This document shows, one piece after another, positions 1 to 7,700 of a stretch of 64,000 nt of DNA (within the stretch, counting starts at the first letter, position 1; the number at the start of each line of letters is the position of its first letter). A program made the translations under genes and the position numbers. The stretch spans positions 1 through 64,000 of the forward strand of contig JANQEK010000003.1 of the NCBI GenBank assembly GCA_028278405.1, given 5' to 3'. This stretch comes from Nitrospinaceae bacterium (lineage in GTDB: Bacteria > Nitrospinota > Nitrospinia > Nitrospinales > Nitrospinaceae). The notes under the pieces are model-generated. The model ran no database searches. It was not told the DNA's origin and saw nothing but the letters and a program-made list of their open reading frames with translations.

Positions 1-1
1 G

Positions 2-280
2 GGAATGATGGGATTCACGCTTCGCGGCGGTGAGGAAAAATTCTTTGAGGTTCCTGTACGCAAGGTGTCCGGGTTGTCCGGAGGGGTGTATCCGGTTCAC
101 CTGCTGGTGGAATATGGGGAGTTGTTGACTCACTATTCCGGAGACATTCGCGGTGAAATCGATTTCGGCCCGGTGATCGAAAAGGATGTGCTCTGGCCGC
201 AAATGCTGGTGTTTCTATTTGTGCTCGTTACACTGGTTCTAGCCTACCGGTCCCACTCCAAATCCGTTCACTCGGTATGA
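2..280 (+). CDS. C-terminal part of a membrane-anchored protein (cut by window edge)
   Basis: The reading frame is open to the left edge, so this is only the end of a longer gene; the methionines near the start are probably internal. The visible part looks like a beta-rich extracytoplasmic segment followed by one hydrophobic helix (about residues 66-82, rich in Leu, Val and Phe) and a short basic tail. That layout suggests a type I membrane protein with its bulk outside the cytoplasm. No family is recognisable from 92 residues. It converges on the lipoprotein gene on the other strand, with about 50 bases between the stop codons. Confidence 0.55.
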   Translation, partial: GMMGFTLRGGEEKFFEVPVRKVSGLSGGVYPVHLLVEYGELLTHYSGDIRGEIDFGPVIEKDVLWPQMLVFLFVLVTLVLAYRSHSKSVHSV

Positions 281-331
281 AGAAAAACTAAGCTGTCTCT
301 CCGCCCAAAAGCGGGAAGTACCTTAGGCGGA

Positions 332-1417
332 CTAACTATCAGGTTGATTAACAGGTTTCTTTAACTCTTCAAGAACTTTTTTAAAATCATCCTTGGCTTT
401 TTTTATATCCTCCGGTTCCAGCGCGATCAATTTTTTTGATATTGCCAATTCCAGAAGCTCACCCTGTTTTTTCATCACCCGAGCTAAAATCCCAGTGTCG
501 CCTTTGCAAAGCTCAAACAATTCTGATGTATTGTCTGCCTGATATTTGGTGTTTGAAAGTTCCGTAAGACAGGCCACGACCAAGGCATCGCTGTTGATGT
601 TTTCCATATATTTTCTCTGGATGGTGTGCAGTACCTTGGCGAGCTCGACTCCCTGAGTGCGTTTGAGCTCATCCGTGGCGGCTTTTCCGACATTGGCAAT
701 AGCCTCAGCCCGGGTTTTCTGAGCCGCTTCAAGTTTTTTCTTTTTTGCCGCTTTTTCAGCTGCCGTTGCTTTGTCCAGTTCCGCTTGAGCTTTTTTGACT
801 CCTGCTTCGGCCTTGAGCACCTGTTGGGCTGCTTCGTTCAAGGAGCGGTCCACCGTCTGACTGGCGTTGGCGGAGCCGCCCAGACTGACCAGAGGTCGGC
901 CGAAATTTCCAGCTGCCAGTTCGCTGGTCATCAGGGTGACCATGACGTCGTCGAATCGGCTCAACATCACCGCGTACATAGTGGCATTGAATCCACCGTT
1001 GACAAAAGCTTCGCAGGCCCGGAACAAGCCGTCGCGCAGGAGTTGGATGGTGGCCATGCGTTCTCCCAGTTGGGCGATGGCTTCGGCATGGGCTTTGGAA
1101 AATTCAAATGCCAACTCTCCATTGATGGTTTTGGAAGCGTCCGATGCGGCGAGTTTCGAAGCCATGGTCATAGATTCCTGAAACACTTTGGCGACATCCG
1201 GGCTGGGTTCCGAGCAGACCATTCTTGCCGGGCCAATTCTTTTGCCGTTAGAGTCGTATTCGACCCCGGTAGAAACGACGAGACGGGACTCGGCCATACC
1301 GGCAATGGCTTGGTTTTCACCGAGATCCATCGTTTTGACATTCATTTTGTTGTTGCAGGAAACCAGGAATAAAGCAGGAACCAGCAGAGCCACAAAAGCC
1401 AGGCGTTGTGTGATCAT
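332..1417 (-). CDS. Predicted lipoprotein with alanine/lysine coiled coil
   Basis: The 361-residue product starts with a short basic region, a hydrophobic stretch and a lipobox ending LVSC (Cys at about residue 21), so it should be a lipid-anchored protein outside the inner membrane. A central segment at about residues 190-250 is almost pure Ala/Lys/Glu and predicts a long coiled coil. The start is supported by a GGAGGGGG-like ribosome site a few bases upstream. I do not recognise a catalytic domain. A role in envelope structure or surface organisation is inferred only from the anchor and coiled coil. It appears to be transcribed alone. Confidence 0.75.
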   Translation of the reverse strand: MITQRLAFVALLVPALFLVSCNNKMNVKTMDLGENQAIAGMAESRLVVSTGVEYDSNGKRIGPARMVCSEPSPDVAKVFQESMTMASKLAASDASKTINGELAFEFSKAHAEAIAQLGERMATIQLLRDGLFRACEAFVNGGFNATMYAVMLSRFDDVMVTLMTSELAAGNFGRPLVSLGGSANASQTVDRSLNEAAQQVLKAEAGVKKAQAELDKATAAEKAAKKKKLEAAQKTRAEAIANVGKAATDELKRTQGVELAKVLHTIQRKYMENINSDALVVACLTELSNTKYQADNTSELFELCKGDTGILARVMKKQGELLELAISKKLIALEPEDIKKAKDDFKKVLEELKKPVNQPDS

Positions 1418-1699
1418 GACTTCCCCCTCCAGGAATTCAGAACTTATGGTTCAATCGACCAATAGATTTCTTTGGAAATCGGAACTGGGTTGAATTTACC
1501 CGGATTGAGGCGGGTATGCAAGCATAAAGGCGAATCTACAGGGTTTTCGGGAACCATGAAGGATTAAGGTTGGGTCTTTAAATCATGAAAAGTAAGTCCT
1601 TACAGGCTCCTTATTGTTTTTTGAGCCGTTCGAAATTTTATTAATTATCCGCGAACCTTTACACTAAAAGTACGTTGAATATCTGTTGAAAGGTAGCCA

Positions 1700-2638
1700 A
1701 TGACTACTGTTTCCCCGGCTCACGAGCGAATAGAATTACGTGGCCGCCACCCGGTGAGCCGAACGACGATTCACGGCTGGCCGTCTGTTCTATTGGGATC
1801 GCCCTTTGCTGGGGCGGGAACCTTTATTCTCCTGATAGGATTGGGCAAAGTCGAGGTGTCTCCGAGTAAAATTCACGCGCCCATGTGGGTGATTTCCGTT
1901 TTCGGGTTAATGTTTCTGTTGGCGGGACTTTGGTTTGTCTGGCACGGACTGGACGGGCTCCGGCGTAAAGCCAAAATAAAGACCGTCAAGATGACCCGGG
2001 CTTCCAGTCCCTGGCTCTGGGACTATGAGTGGCAGGCTCTCGGTATCTCCGACAATAAAATGAAAAAAGTGATGCATGCTCTTCTCATGTTGATCGTTGT
2101 GGGAACTTTTCTGGCACCTTTTCATTGGTGGGCTTTTTTTTCGGATGACGGGCGCCTGATGGTCAAAGTTCTGGTCATATTTTTTGATTTGGTTTTTGGA
2201 TTAGGAGGCGGTTATTACTTTTTGAAAAATCTTGCCCTGTATCTGAAATACGGCAACAGCCGCCTTCGGTTCGGGAACTTTCCTTTTTATTTGGGGGACA
2301 AGCTCTCGGTGGTTCTGGTCGATCTGCCGGCTGAGATCAATCAATTGCAACTCGACTTGAGATTCATTGAAGAAAAATATGAAACGCGGCAAAGAGGGCA
2401 GGAAAGAGAAAGCAAGGTTGTGTGCTACCAACTGTATCACGAATCCCGGATTCTCAAGGATGAGGAAGTGGTGCACTCGGGTAAGCTCTTGCTGGAATGG
2501 GATCTGCCCGGTGAACCGGAAATGACTTCCACCTTGAGCCAGCGGCCCGCCCGATTCTGGGAGCTGGAAGTGAACGCCGACACTCCTGGTGTCGATTACC
2601 ACAGTAACTTTCTTCTGCCTGTTTACGCTCGCGGATAA
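1700..2638 (+). CDS. Hypothetical membrane protein, about four transmembrane segments
   Basis: The 312-residue protein has two hydrophobic segments near the N-terminus (about residues 28-48 and 61-82) and two more at about 130-180. The second half is soluble and looks beta-rich, with a mixed charged region. The layout resembles DUF3592-like membrane proteins with an extracytoplasmic or cytosolic beta domain, but I cannot assign it to that family. The ATG has an AAAGG-like ribosome site. The gene is divergent from the upstream lipoprotein gene across 282 bases and has no obvious functional partner. Confidence 0.7.
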   Translation: MTTVSPAHERIELRGRHPVSRTTIHGWPSVLLGSPFAGAGTFILLIGLGKVEVSPSKIHAPMWVISVFGLMFLLAGLWFVWHGLDGLRRKAKIKTVKMTRASSPWLWDYEWQALGISDNKMKKVMHALLMLIVVGTFLAPFHWWAFFSDDGRLMVKVLVIFFDLVFGLGGGYYFLKNLALYLKYGNSRLRFGNFPFYLGDKLSVVLVDLPAEINQLQLDLRFIEEKYETRQRGQERESKVVCYQLYHESRILKDEEVVHSGKLLLEWDLPGEPEMTSTLSQRPARFWELEVNADTPGVDYHSNFLLPVYARG

Positions 2639-2940
2639 TATAGACTCTTTGTTTTCAAGGAATTGTTTTGGGAGGGGTTCCCACGATCAACAGGAAGCGT
2701 TGGTCTTTATTTCCGAGCTCCTTCAATCCAATATTGCCCGAACCTACTTTTATCCTCACCTTTTTGTGTGGGCTTAATTCAGGATTTGTGGAATAATCCT
2801 CTCGATTTAACCTTCTATATATTTAGGAAAGACAAAGGTTTTGGGATTGCAGAATTTCCATGGCCGGAGGGAATTCTTTCAATCTTCCGGAGCGCTTGCT
2901 GAAGAATCAGTTTCTGCAACATTCGTATTTTCTGGAGAGA
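2639..2940. other. Intergenic stretch, no gene seen
   Basis: About 300 bases separate the membrane protein gene from the NmrA-like gene. An in-frame ATG at 2860 would lengthen the downstream protein by 27 residues, but it lacks a ribosome site and the extra residues precede the normal N-terminal beta strand of the fold. An AT-rich patch (TATATATTTAGG near 2816) could be part of a promoter, but no convincing -35 element pairs with it. Confidence 0.4.
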
Positions 2941-3807
2941 ATGATGTATGTGATCGGGGGGGTCACAGGGCATACCGGGTCGCTAGTCGCCCGAACCCTG
3001 TTGGAGCGCGGGGAACATGTGCGCGCCATTGTACGTAGCCGTGAGCAGATTTATCAGTGGAAGGATCGGGGTGCCGAGGTGGTGGTGGCGGATTTCAACG
3101 ATTCCCAAGCCCTGGCTTTCGTGCTCGAGGGAGCGCAGGGCGCTTATCTACTGACTCCCCAATCCGTATACGATTCAAATCCACTCGAAAAGTGGTCCCG
3201 GCAAAATCAGTCGATCGTTTCCGCCATCAAGAATGTCCAGTTGAAGAACACGGTTTTTTTATCTTCCATGGGCGCCCACCTGGATAAGCACACCGGATTG
3301 GCGTTGGCTTTGTACGACGCCGAACAGAAGTTTAAAGAGGCAGGGATACCGGTAACAGCACTGCGGTCTGCCTATTTCTACGAAAACTGGATTCCCACTC
3401 TTGATACCATCCATGAGAAAAGCGCCTTGCCCACTTTTCTCAAACCTAAAAAGTCCATTCCAATGGTATCGGTCAAGGATATTGCCGCCGTTGCCGTGGA
3501 GTTGCTTTTAAACCCTGTCGAATCCCAAAGGGTGGTGGAGTTATCCGGTCCCAAAGACTATTCGGCTCAGGATATTGTTGATATCCTGGAGCAGATACTG
3601 GGAAAGCAAATGGATATTCTTCCTTTTTCTGAAGGAGGCTGGGAAGAGGTTTGGGGCGAGTTGGACCTTCCTGATGAAATGAACAACCTGCTGAACGAAA
3701 CCTATACTGGCCTCAACGATAAGAGAATTACTTTTTCAGGGAAACACGTGGATTCCCGCCGGGGAACGGTGACCTTAGAAGAAGTATTGGAGAAATGGCT
3801 AACTTGA
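2941..3807 (+). CDS. NmrA-like NAD(P)-binding atypical short-chain oxidoreductase
   Basis: The protein opens directly with a Rossmann strand and a GxTGxTG nucleotide-binding motif (residues 7-13), as in NmrA/HSCARG and isoflavone-reductase-like atypical SDRs. A later region lists a C-terminal substrate lobe ending in VEVLE-type helices. Typical lengths are 280-300 residues and the chosen start gives 288. I chose ATG 2941 because GGAGAG lies just upstream and the fold starts immediately; the longer frame from 2860 has no ribosome site. These proteins act as redox sensors or NAD(P)H-dependent quinone or other reductases, and the substrate here cannot be deduced. Confidence 0.85.
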   Translation: MMYVIGGVTGHTGSLVARTLLERGEHVRAIVRSREQIYQWKDRGAEVVVADFNDSQALAFVLEGAQGAYLLTPQSVYDSNPLEKWSRQNQSIVSAIKNVQLKNTVFLSSMGAHLDKHTGLALALYDAEQKFKEAGIPVTALRSAYFYENWIPTLDTIHEKSALPTFLKPKKSIPMVSVKDIAAVAVELLLNPVESQRVVELSGPKDYSAQDIVDILEQILGKQMDILPFSEGGWEEVWGELDLPDEMNNLLNETYTGLNDKRITFSGKHVDSRRGTVTLEEVLEKWLT

Positions 3808-3830
3808 GCGGACATTAGCTGCGAAATTAA

Positions 3831-3862
3831 AAAGGGCTTATGGGGAATCCCATAAGCCCTTT
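3831..3862. terminator. Bidirectional terminator hairpin
   Basis: A perfect 14-base inverted repeat (AAAGGGCTTATGGG and its complement) encloses a four-base GAAT loop. It lies between the convergent NmrA-like and htrA genes. A/T-rich sequence on both flanks lets it serve either strand, although the U-tract is modest. Confidence 0.8.
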
Positions 3863-3899
3863 CAGTTTATAACCCACACCAATACGGTGGGAGGGGAGG

Positions 3900-5045
3900 T
3901 TACACTTCTTTATCCGACTGTGCGTCGATGGTGATGCGTACCGTTTGTTTCTTTCCGTCACGCAGAATCACCACGTCTACCGTTTTACCCGGTTCGACGG
4001 CAGCAACCAGTCTCGGCAGTTCGGATACGTCTTCAACCGGTTGATCGCCGAACTTCACGATCACATCACCGGATTTCAGTCCTCCTTTGAATGCTGGACC
4101 GTTCGGAAGCACATCGCTCACCAGGGCCCCCTTCGTGGTTTTCAGTGAGAACGAATCGGCGAGATCCTGGGTCAGGTTCTGAATCATGACTCCCAGCCAG
4201 CCGCGGGTAACTTTCCCGTGCTCCTTGAGATCTTTCATGATGTTTGCCGCCATGTTGATGGGAATGGCAAACCCGATTCCAACATTGCCTCCAGAATTAC
4301 CGGAAATGATGGCGGTGTTGATGCCGATGACTTCGCCCTTCATGTTCAAGAGCGGACCGCCACTGTTGCCGGGATTGATAGAAGCATCGGTCTGGATGAA
4401 CTCGTCGTAAGGCCCGGAGCCGATGTCGCGTCCTTTGGCGCTGACAATCCCCGTCGTTACCGTGTGGCTCAGTCCGAACGGATTGCCAATGGCGATCACC
4501 CATTCACCGACTTCAACTTTTTTCGAGTCACCCATCGGAATATAGGGGAATGGTGTGGTGTCGTTGCCTTCACGTTTGATTTTCAGAAGGGCAATATCCG
4601 TTTTCTTGTCGGATCCGATCAACTCCGCTTCCATCGTCTTTTCCTTGTCAGCGACTTCGAGACGGACCTTGATTTTTTCCGCACCATTGATTACATGATG
4701 ATTGGTCAGCACATAACCTTCAGGACTGATAATGAAACCGGAACCTGTGCCACCACCGCGTTTAGGCGGTTGGGGGACTCCGGGAAAATTTCTAAAGAAA
4801 GGATGGTCTGGGGTCTGGCGTTTCATTTTCTGAATCTTTTGTACCGATTCCACCCATACCACCGCGGGATTCTGTTTTTTGGCGACCTGGACGATCAAAT
4901 TCGTTCCCACCGGATTGGTGTCGGAACTCATCGCCAGCGCCTTGTCCGGTTCCAGAACGCTGGACACCGGTTGGCCCGGAGCAAAGGGCAGGGCCAGTAA
5001 AGCCATCATAAAGAAAGTGAGAAAAATTTTGTTTGTGCGCTTCAT
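3900..5045 (-). CDS. htrA: HtrA/Deg-family periplasmic serine protease
   Basis: This is a trypsin-fold quality-control protease of about 381 residues with an N-terminal signal peptide (hydrophobic residues 6-22). The catalytic triad is visible as His117 in TNHHV, Asp150 in KTDIALL and Ser238 in GNSGGPL. A single PDZ domain fills the last 100 residues, so it is built like DegS/HhoA rather than the two-PDZ DegP. The signal peptide has a likely cleavage region after ALPFAPG, so the enzyme is probably soluble in the periplasm. ATG at 5045 has GAGGGG eight bases upstream; a GTG three codons earlier would overlap that site. Expected role is degrading or refolding damaged envelope proteins. Confidence 0.93.
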   Translation of the reverse strand: MKRTNKIFLTFFMMALLALPFAPGQPVSSVLEPDKALAMSSDTNPVGTNLIVQVAKKQNPAVVWVESVQKIQKMKRQTPDHPFFRNFPGVPQPPKRGGGTGSGFIISPEGYVLTNHHVINGAEKIKVRLEVADKEKTMEAELIGSDKKTDIALLKIKREGNDTTPFPYIPMGDSKKVEVGEWVIAIGNPFGLSHTVTTGIVSAKGRDIGSGPYDEFIQTDASINPGNSGGPLLNMKGEVIGINTAIISGNSGGNVGIGFAIPINMAANIMKDLKEHGKVTRGWLGVMIQNLTQDLADSFSLKTTKGALVSDVLPNGPAFKGGLKSGDVIVKFGDQPVEDVSELPRLVAAVEPGKTVDVVILRDGKKQTVRITIDAQSDKEV

Positions 5046-5261
5046 ATTGAACACCCCTCAAGTTTGTTGATTAGAGATGATGAACTCTCTTTAAATTTTC
5101 TTACTCTTAAAATAGGGTTTCAGGATTAACGGTGCATTAATGAAAAATTAATTGTTTTTAATGTTTAGAGGCCGGAAATTTAAGGGGTTTCTCATTGAAA
5201 GTTAAAGGTTTCCGCCCGTCAGGACGATAAAGCGGTCATAGCTGAAAGGAAGGGGGGAAAC

Positions 5262-5558
5262 ATGCTGGAGGACCTGAAAGAGGTGATCCAGAATATCGAG
5301 AAGTCTCTCGACATGCTGGTTCATAATGACGAAGTCGAGCTTCTCAAGCATCCGGAATATCTTGAGGCCATGAAGGAAGTCATCCAGTCGATCAATCAGG
5401 TGACGCGGACCCTTAAAAAACTGGAAGAATCCTACAGTGAGGGAAGAGAACAGGATCGGGAAAAACAAGCGGAGCAGAAACAGGTTTCAGACCTCGCAGA
5501 TCGTACCCTGAGCGTCGTCAAAAAAAAGTCAAAGGACCACCGCGCTTCTTCAAAATAG
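5262..5558 (+). CDS. Small helical protein, hypothetical
   Basis: This 98-residue protein is almost entirely charged and helical, with heptad-like Leu/Ile spacing in residues 1-60 and a Lys/Asp/Glu-rich tail. It has no signal peptide or membrane segment, so it should be cytoplasmic. A very strong purine-rich ribosome site (GGAAGGGGGG) precedes the ATG, which supports it being real. The family is not recognised. It converges on the cytochrome gene with only ten bases between them. Confidence 0.7.
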   Translation: MLEDLKEVIQNIEKSLDMLVHNDEVELLKHPEYLEAMKEVIQSINQVTRTLKKLEESYSEGREQDREKQAEQKQVSDLADRTLSVVKKKSKDHRASSK

Positions 5559-5568
5559 TGTGATTCGA

Positions 5569-5940
5569 CTATAAAGGATTGGGGGGATAGTCGAATTCAT
5601 ACATGCGGTGGTTCCTGGGGGATGGTTTCCCGGCTGGAGAAGCCATCCCCCGGACAGTTTCCAGATAATCCAGAATTTGCGTTCGGGTCTCAGAAGGCAA
5701 GTCCATCAATCCCTGTTCCTCCTGCATCCAGGTGATCGTTTCATCCCAGCGTTTGCGGTTCATGCGGTTTTGTAAAATGATCGCGGCGGAATGGCAGGCA
5801 GTGCAAGTTTCCTCCACCACATCGCGGTGGGGTCCGTCGGGCAGTCCCGGTTCCGTTTCTGCAAAACTTGTCAATGCCGGTCCAAATACGAATCCCACAG
5901 ACAAAAAGATGGCCGCTATTCTTTTTCGATTCATGTGCAT
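5569..5940 (-). CDS. Monohaem cytochrome c subunit (SorB/SoxD-like)
   Basis: The 123-residue protein has a signal peptide (about residues 8-27 ending in SFAE) and one CTACH haem-attachment motif at residues 46-50. Several downstream methionines could be the sixth ligand. It follows the molybdoenzyme gene directly (start five bases beyond that stop), so it is most likely its electron-accepting partner in the periplasm, as SorB is for SorA. The ATG at 5940 is followed two codons later by another ATG; either could be used. A longer in-frame extension overlaps the molybdoenzyme coding sequence and is not real. Confidence 0.85.
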   Translation of the reverse strand: MHMNRKRIAAIFLSVGFVFGPALTSFAETEPGLPDGPHRDVVEETCTACHSAAIILQNRMNRKRWDETITWMQEEQGLMDLPSETRTQILDYLETVRGMASPAGKPSPRNHRMYEFDYPPNPL

Positions 5941-5945
5941 ATCTT

Positions 5946-7262
5946 TCACACTACGGTTACTGCAATGCGGTGCATGGCGTTGTTGAGATATCCTTTGGGA
6001 TTCCATCCCGGTACCACCATAGGCTGCATGACCCCTGCGCTGTCCGTCGCCCGCGCCCAGATTTCGTAATAACCGCGCTCGGGTAGTTTTATGTTCACCT
6101 GCCAGTCCTGCCACGCGAACTTGTTGACGGGGTCCTTCAGTGATGCCTGTATCCACGTTGCGCCGAAATCGTAGGACACGTGCATTTGTCTTACACTCCG
6201 ATCTCCCGCCCAGGCATGACCTTTTACTGTTAACGTTTGACCCTTACGAATCTGTAATCGTGTTTTGGGTTGGGTAATGAGCGACTTCACCGGCATCGAC
6301 TCGATGATCTTCATATCTTCTTTTGGCACCTTGGTTCCCGGTGCCACCTTGTACTTTGGCACGCGGTAGGAGTAGCCCTCCATCTTGTGCCCGTCATGCA
6401 CGCGGTCGCGCACCCAAATACGCTTCAGCCATTTCGCCGAGGTCGAACCCGGCCAGCCCGGTGTGACTACCCGTAACGGAAAACCGTGCAAAGCGGGAAG
6501 GGGTTTACCGTTCATGGCCCACGCCAGCAGGGTATGGTCCTCCGTTGCTTTAACAATGGGTGTTCCGCGAGAGATCGTCACCTTGTTGGGATCACCGCTC
6601 AAGTGAATGTCGCTTCCATAATATCCGGTATACACCGCCGAGTCTTTGAGTCCCGCTTCGCGCAGCACATCACCCAGGCGGACGCCGGTGTACCGCGCGC
6701 ATCCGATTGCGCCGAAGGTCCATTGATTGCCTTTGGCGGGAGGGTTGAATCCCGCACGGCCGTTGCCACCGCACTCGACCTGCAATGCAAAGGTGTGTTG
6801 CTTGAAACGTTTGAGTTGATCGAGGGATAGGGTCAGCGGACGATGCACTTCGCCATCGATGGTCAACTTCCATTCCGAAGTATCGGGATCGTAGGCGGAA
6901 CCCGGCGGGTGACCGTTGTTACGCACGAAATGCCGGTCGTTCGGGGTGATGGCGTCGTCGAGAAGATGCGGCGGGGTTTCGGCATTGATCGGCCGGTCGT
7001 TGAGGACCACCAGCCCATGTTTGCCGGGGAGTTCGAAATCCTCTTCGGTATCCGCCAGTGCCACGGGGATGAGGCCGGAAGGCATGTTACGGAAAAACGG
7101 GATGGGTGCAGCCAGCACCATTGTCAGAGCGGTCAGTCCGGAGTTCTTCAGGAAACCTCGACGCGAAACCGATTCAGGTTCACGCCCCCACAACTCCGCA
7201 TCCGCCTTTTCCGGATCGTTTTCATAAAGTTCCCGCAACCCGCGTTCTTTTTTTTGAGCCAT
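5946..7262 (-). CDS. Sulfite oxidase-family molybdoenzyme, Tat-exported (SorA/SoxC-like)
   Basis: The protein (438 residues) begins with a twin-arginine signal (SRRGFLK at residues 33-39) and a hydrophobic stretch, so it is exported folded. The molybdopterin domain contains ECGGNGR with the putative molybdenum-ligand Cys164. A C-terminal immunoglobulin-like dimerisation domain spans about residues 315-438. Members oxidise sulfite to sulfate, or sulfane sulfur in SoxCD, and pass electrons to cytochrome c. The adjacent haem protein fits this. The sequence cannot tell sulfite dehydrogenase from a related activity. A GGGGGG-containing ribosome site precedes the ATG. It is the sixth gene of a minus-strand run starting with holB. 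Confidence 0.88.
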   Translation of the reverse strand: MAQKKERGLRELYENDPEKADAELWGREPESVSRRGFLKNSGLTALTMVLAAPIPFFRNMPSGLIPVALADTEEDFELPGKHGLVVLNDRPINAETPPHLLDDAITPNDRHFVRNNGHPPGSAYDPDTSEWKLTIDGEVHRPLTLSLDQLKRFKQHTFALQVECGGNGRAGFNPPAKGNQWTFGAIGCARYTGVRLGDVLREAGLKDSAVYTGYYGSDIHLSGDPNKVTISRGTPIVKATEDHTLLAWAMNGKPLPALHGFPLRVVTPGWPGSTSAKWLKRIWVRDRVHDGHKMEGYSYRVPKYKVAPGTKVPKEDMKIIESMPVKSLITQPKTRLQIRKGQTLTVKGHAWAGDRSVRQMHVSYDFGATWIQASLKDPVNKFAWQDWQVNIKLPERGYYEIWARATDSAGVMQPMVVPGWNPKGYLNNAMHRIAVTVV

Positions 7263-7322
7263 AATTCCCCCCTGGCGATGTTCAGAAGAACATCATTCTA
7301 TCAAATTGGAATGACGTTGGGT

Positions 7323-7697
7323 TTATTTCTTGGGAAGGGAAAAAGCCAGAAGAAACCAGCCGGCCATGAAGGACAGGCCGCCGAGGGGGGTGACGGGTCC
7401 CAGCCACTTGGGTCCACCGAGTGCTAGTGAGTACAAACTGCCGCTGAACAGCACGATGCCGGTGGCGAAAAACCATCCTGGCCGTTCGACCTTTTTCTGA
7501 TGTTCATCGACAAAGTGCATTGCCAGTATTCCGACCAGAATCAAAGCCAGACTGTGAATGAACTGGTAAAGCACCCCCGTTTGAAATGTCGCCAGGCTTT
7601 TTTCGGTGAGGCGCGCCTTGAGTGAATGGGCGCCGAATGCACCGAGCATGACGCTCAGTCCGCCGAGGATTCCACCGAGTTTGATCCAGAGATGCAT
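7323..7697 (-). CDS. DUF423-family small membrane protein (YgdD-like)
   Basis: The 124-residue protein has four hydrophobic helices and the family's N-terminal pattern GxxGAFGAHSLK (residues 18-29). DUF423 proteins are widespread inner-membrane proteins of unknown function. It begins three bases after the stop of the TatD-radical SAM gene, so it is very likely co-transcribed. An AGGA ribosome site lies within the intergenic bases and the upstream gene's end. Confidence 0.9.
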   Translation of the reverse strand: MHLWIKLGGILGGLSVMLGAFGAHSLKARLTEKSLATFQTGVLYQFIHSLALILVGILAMHFVDEHQKKVERPGWFFATGIVLFSGSLYSLALGGPKWLGPVTPLGGLSFMAGWFLLAFSLPKK

Positions 7698-7700
7698 GGT

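Noticed and set aside
300-331. Inverted repeat TCCGCC...GGCGGA as a terminator
   Set aside because: The arms are six bases with a 20-base loop, and no T-tract follows on either strand.
626-1372. 248-residue open frame opposite the lipoprotein gene
   Set aside because: The minus-strand lipoprotein has a good ribosome site, signal peptide and lipobox; the plus frame has none of these.
5941-6156. N-terminal extension of the cytochrome c frame
   Set aside because: It overlaps the molybdoenzyme coding region and would bury the signal peptide; the start at 5940 is much better.
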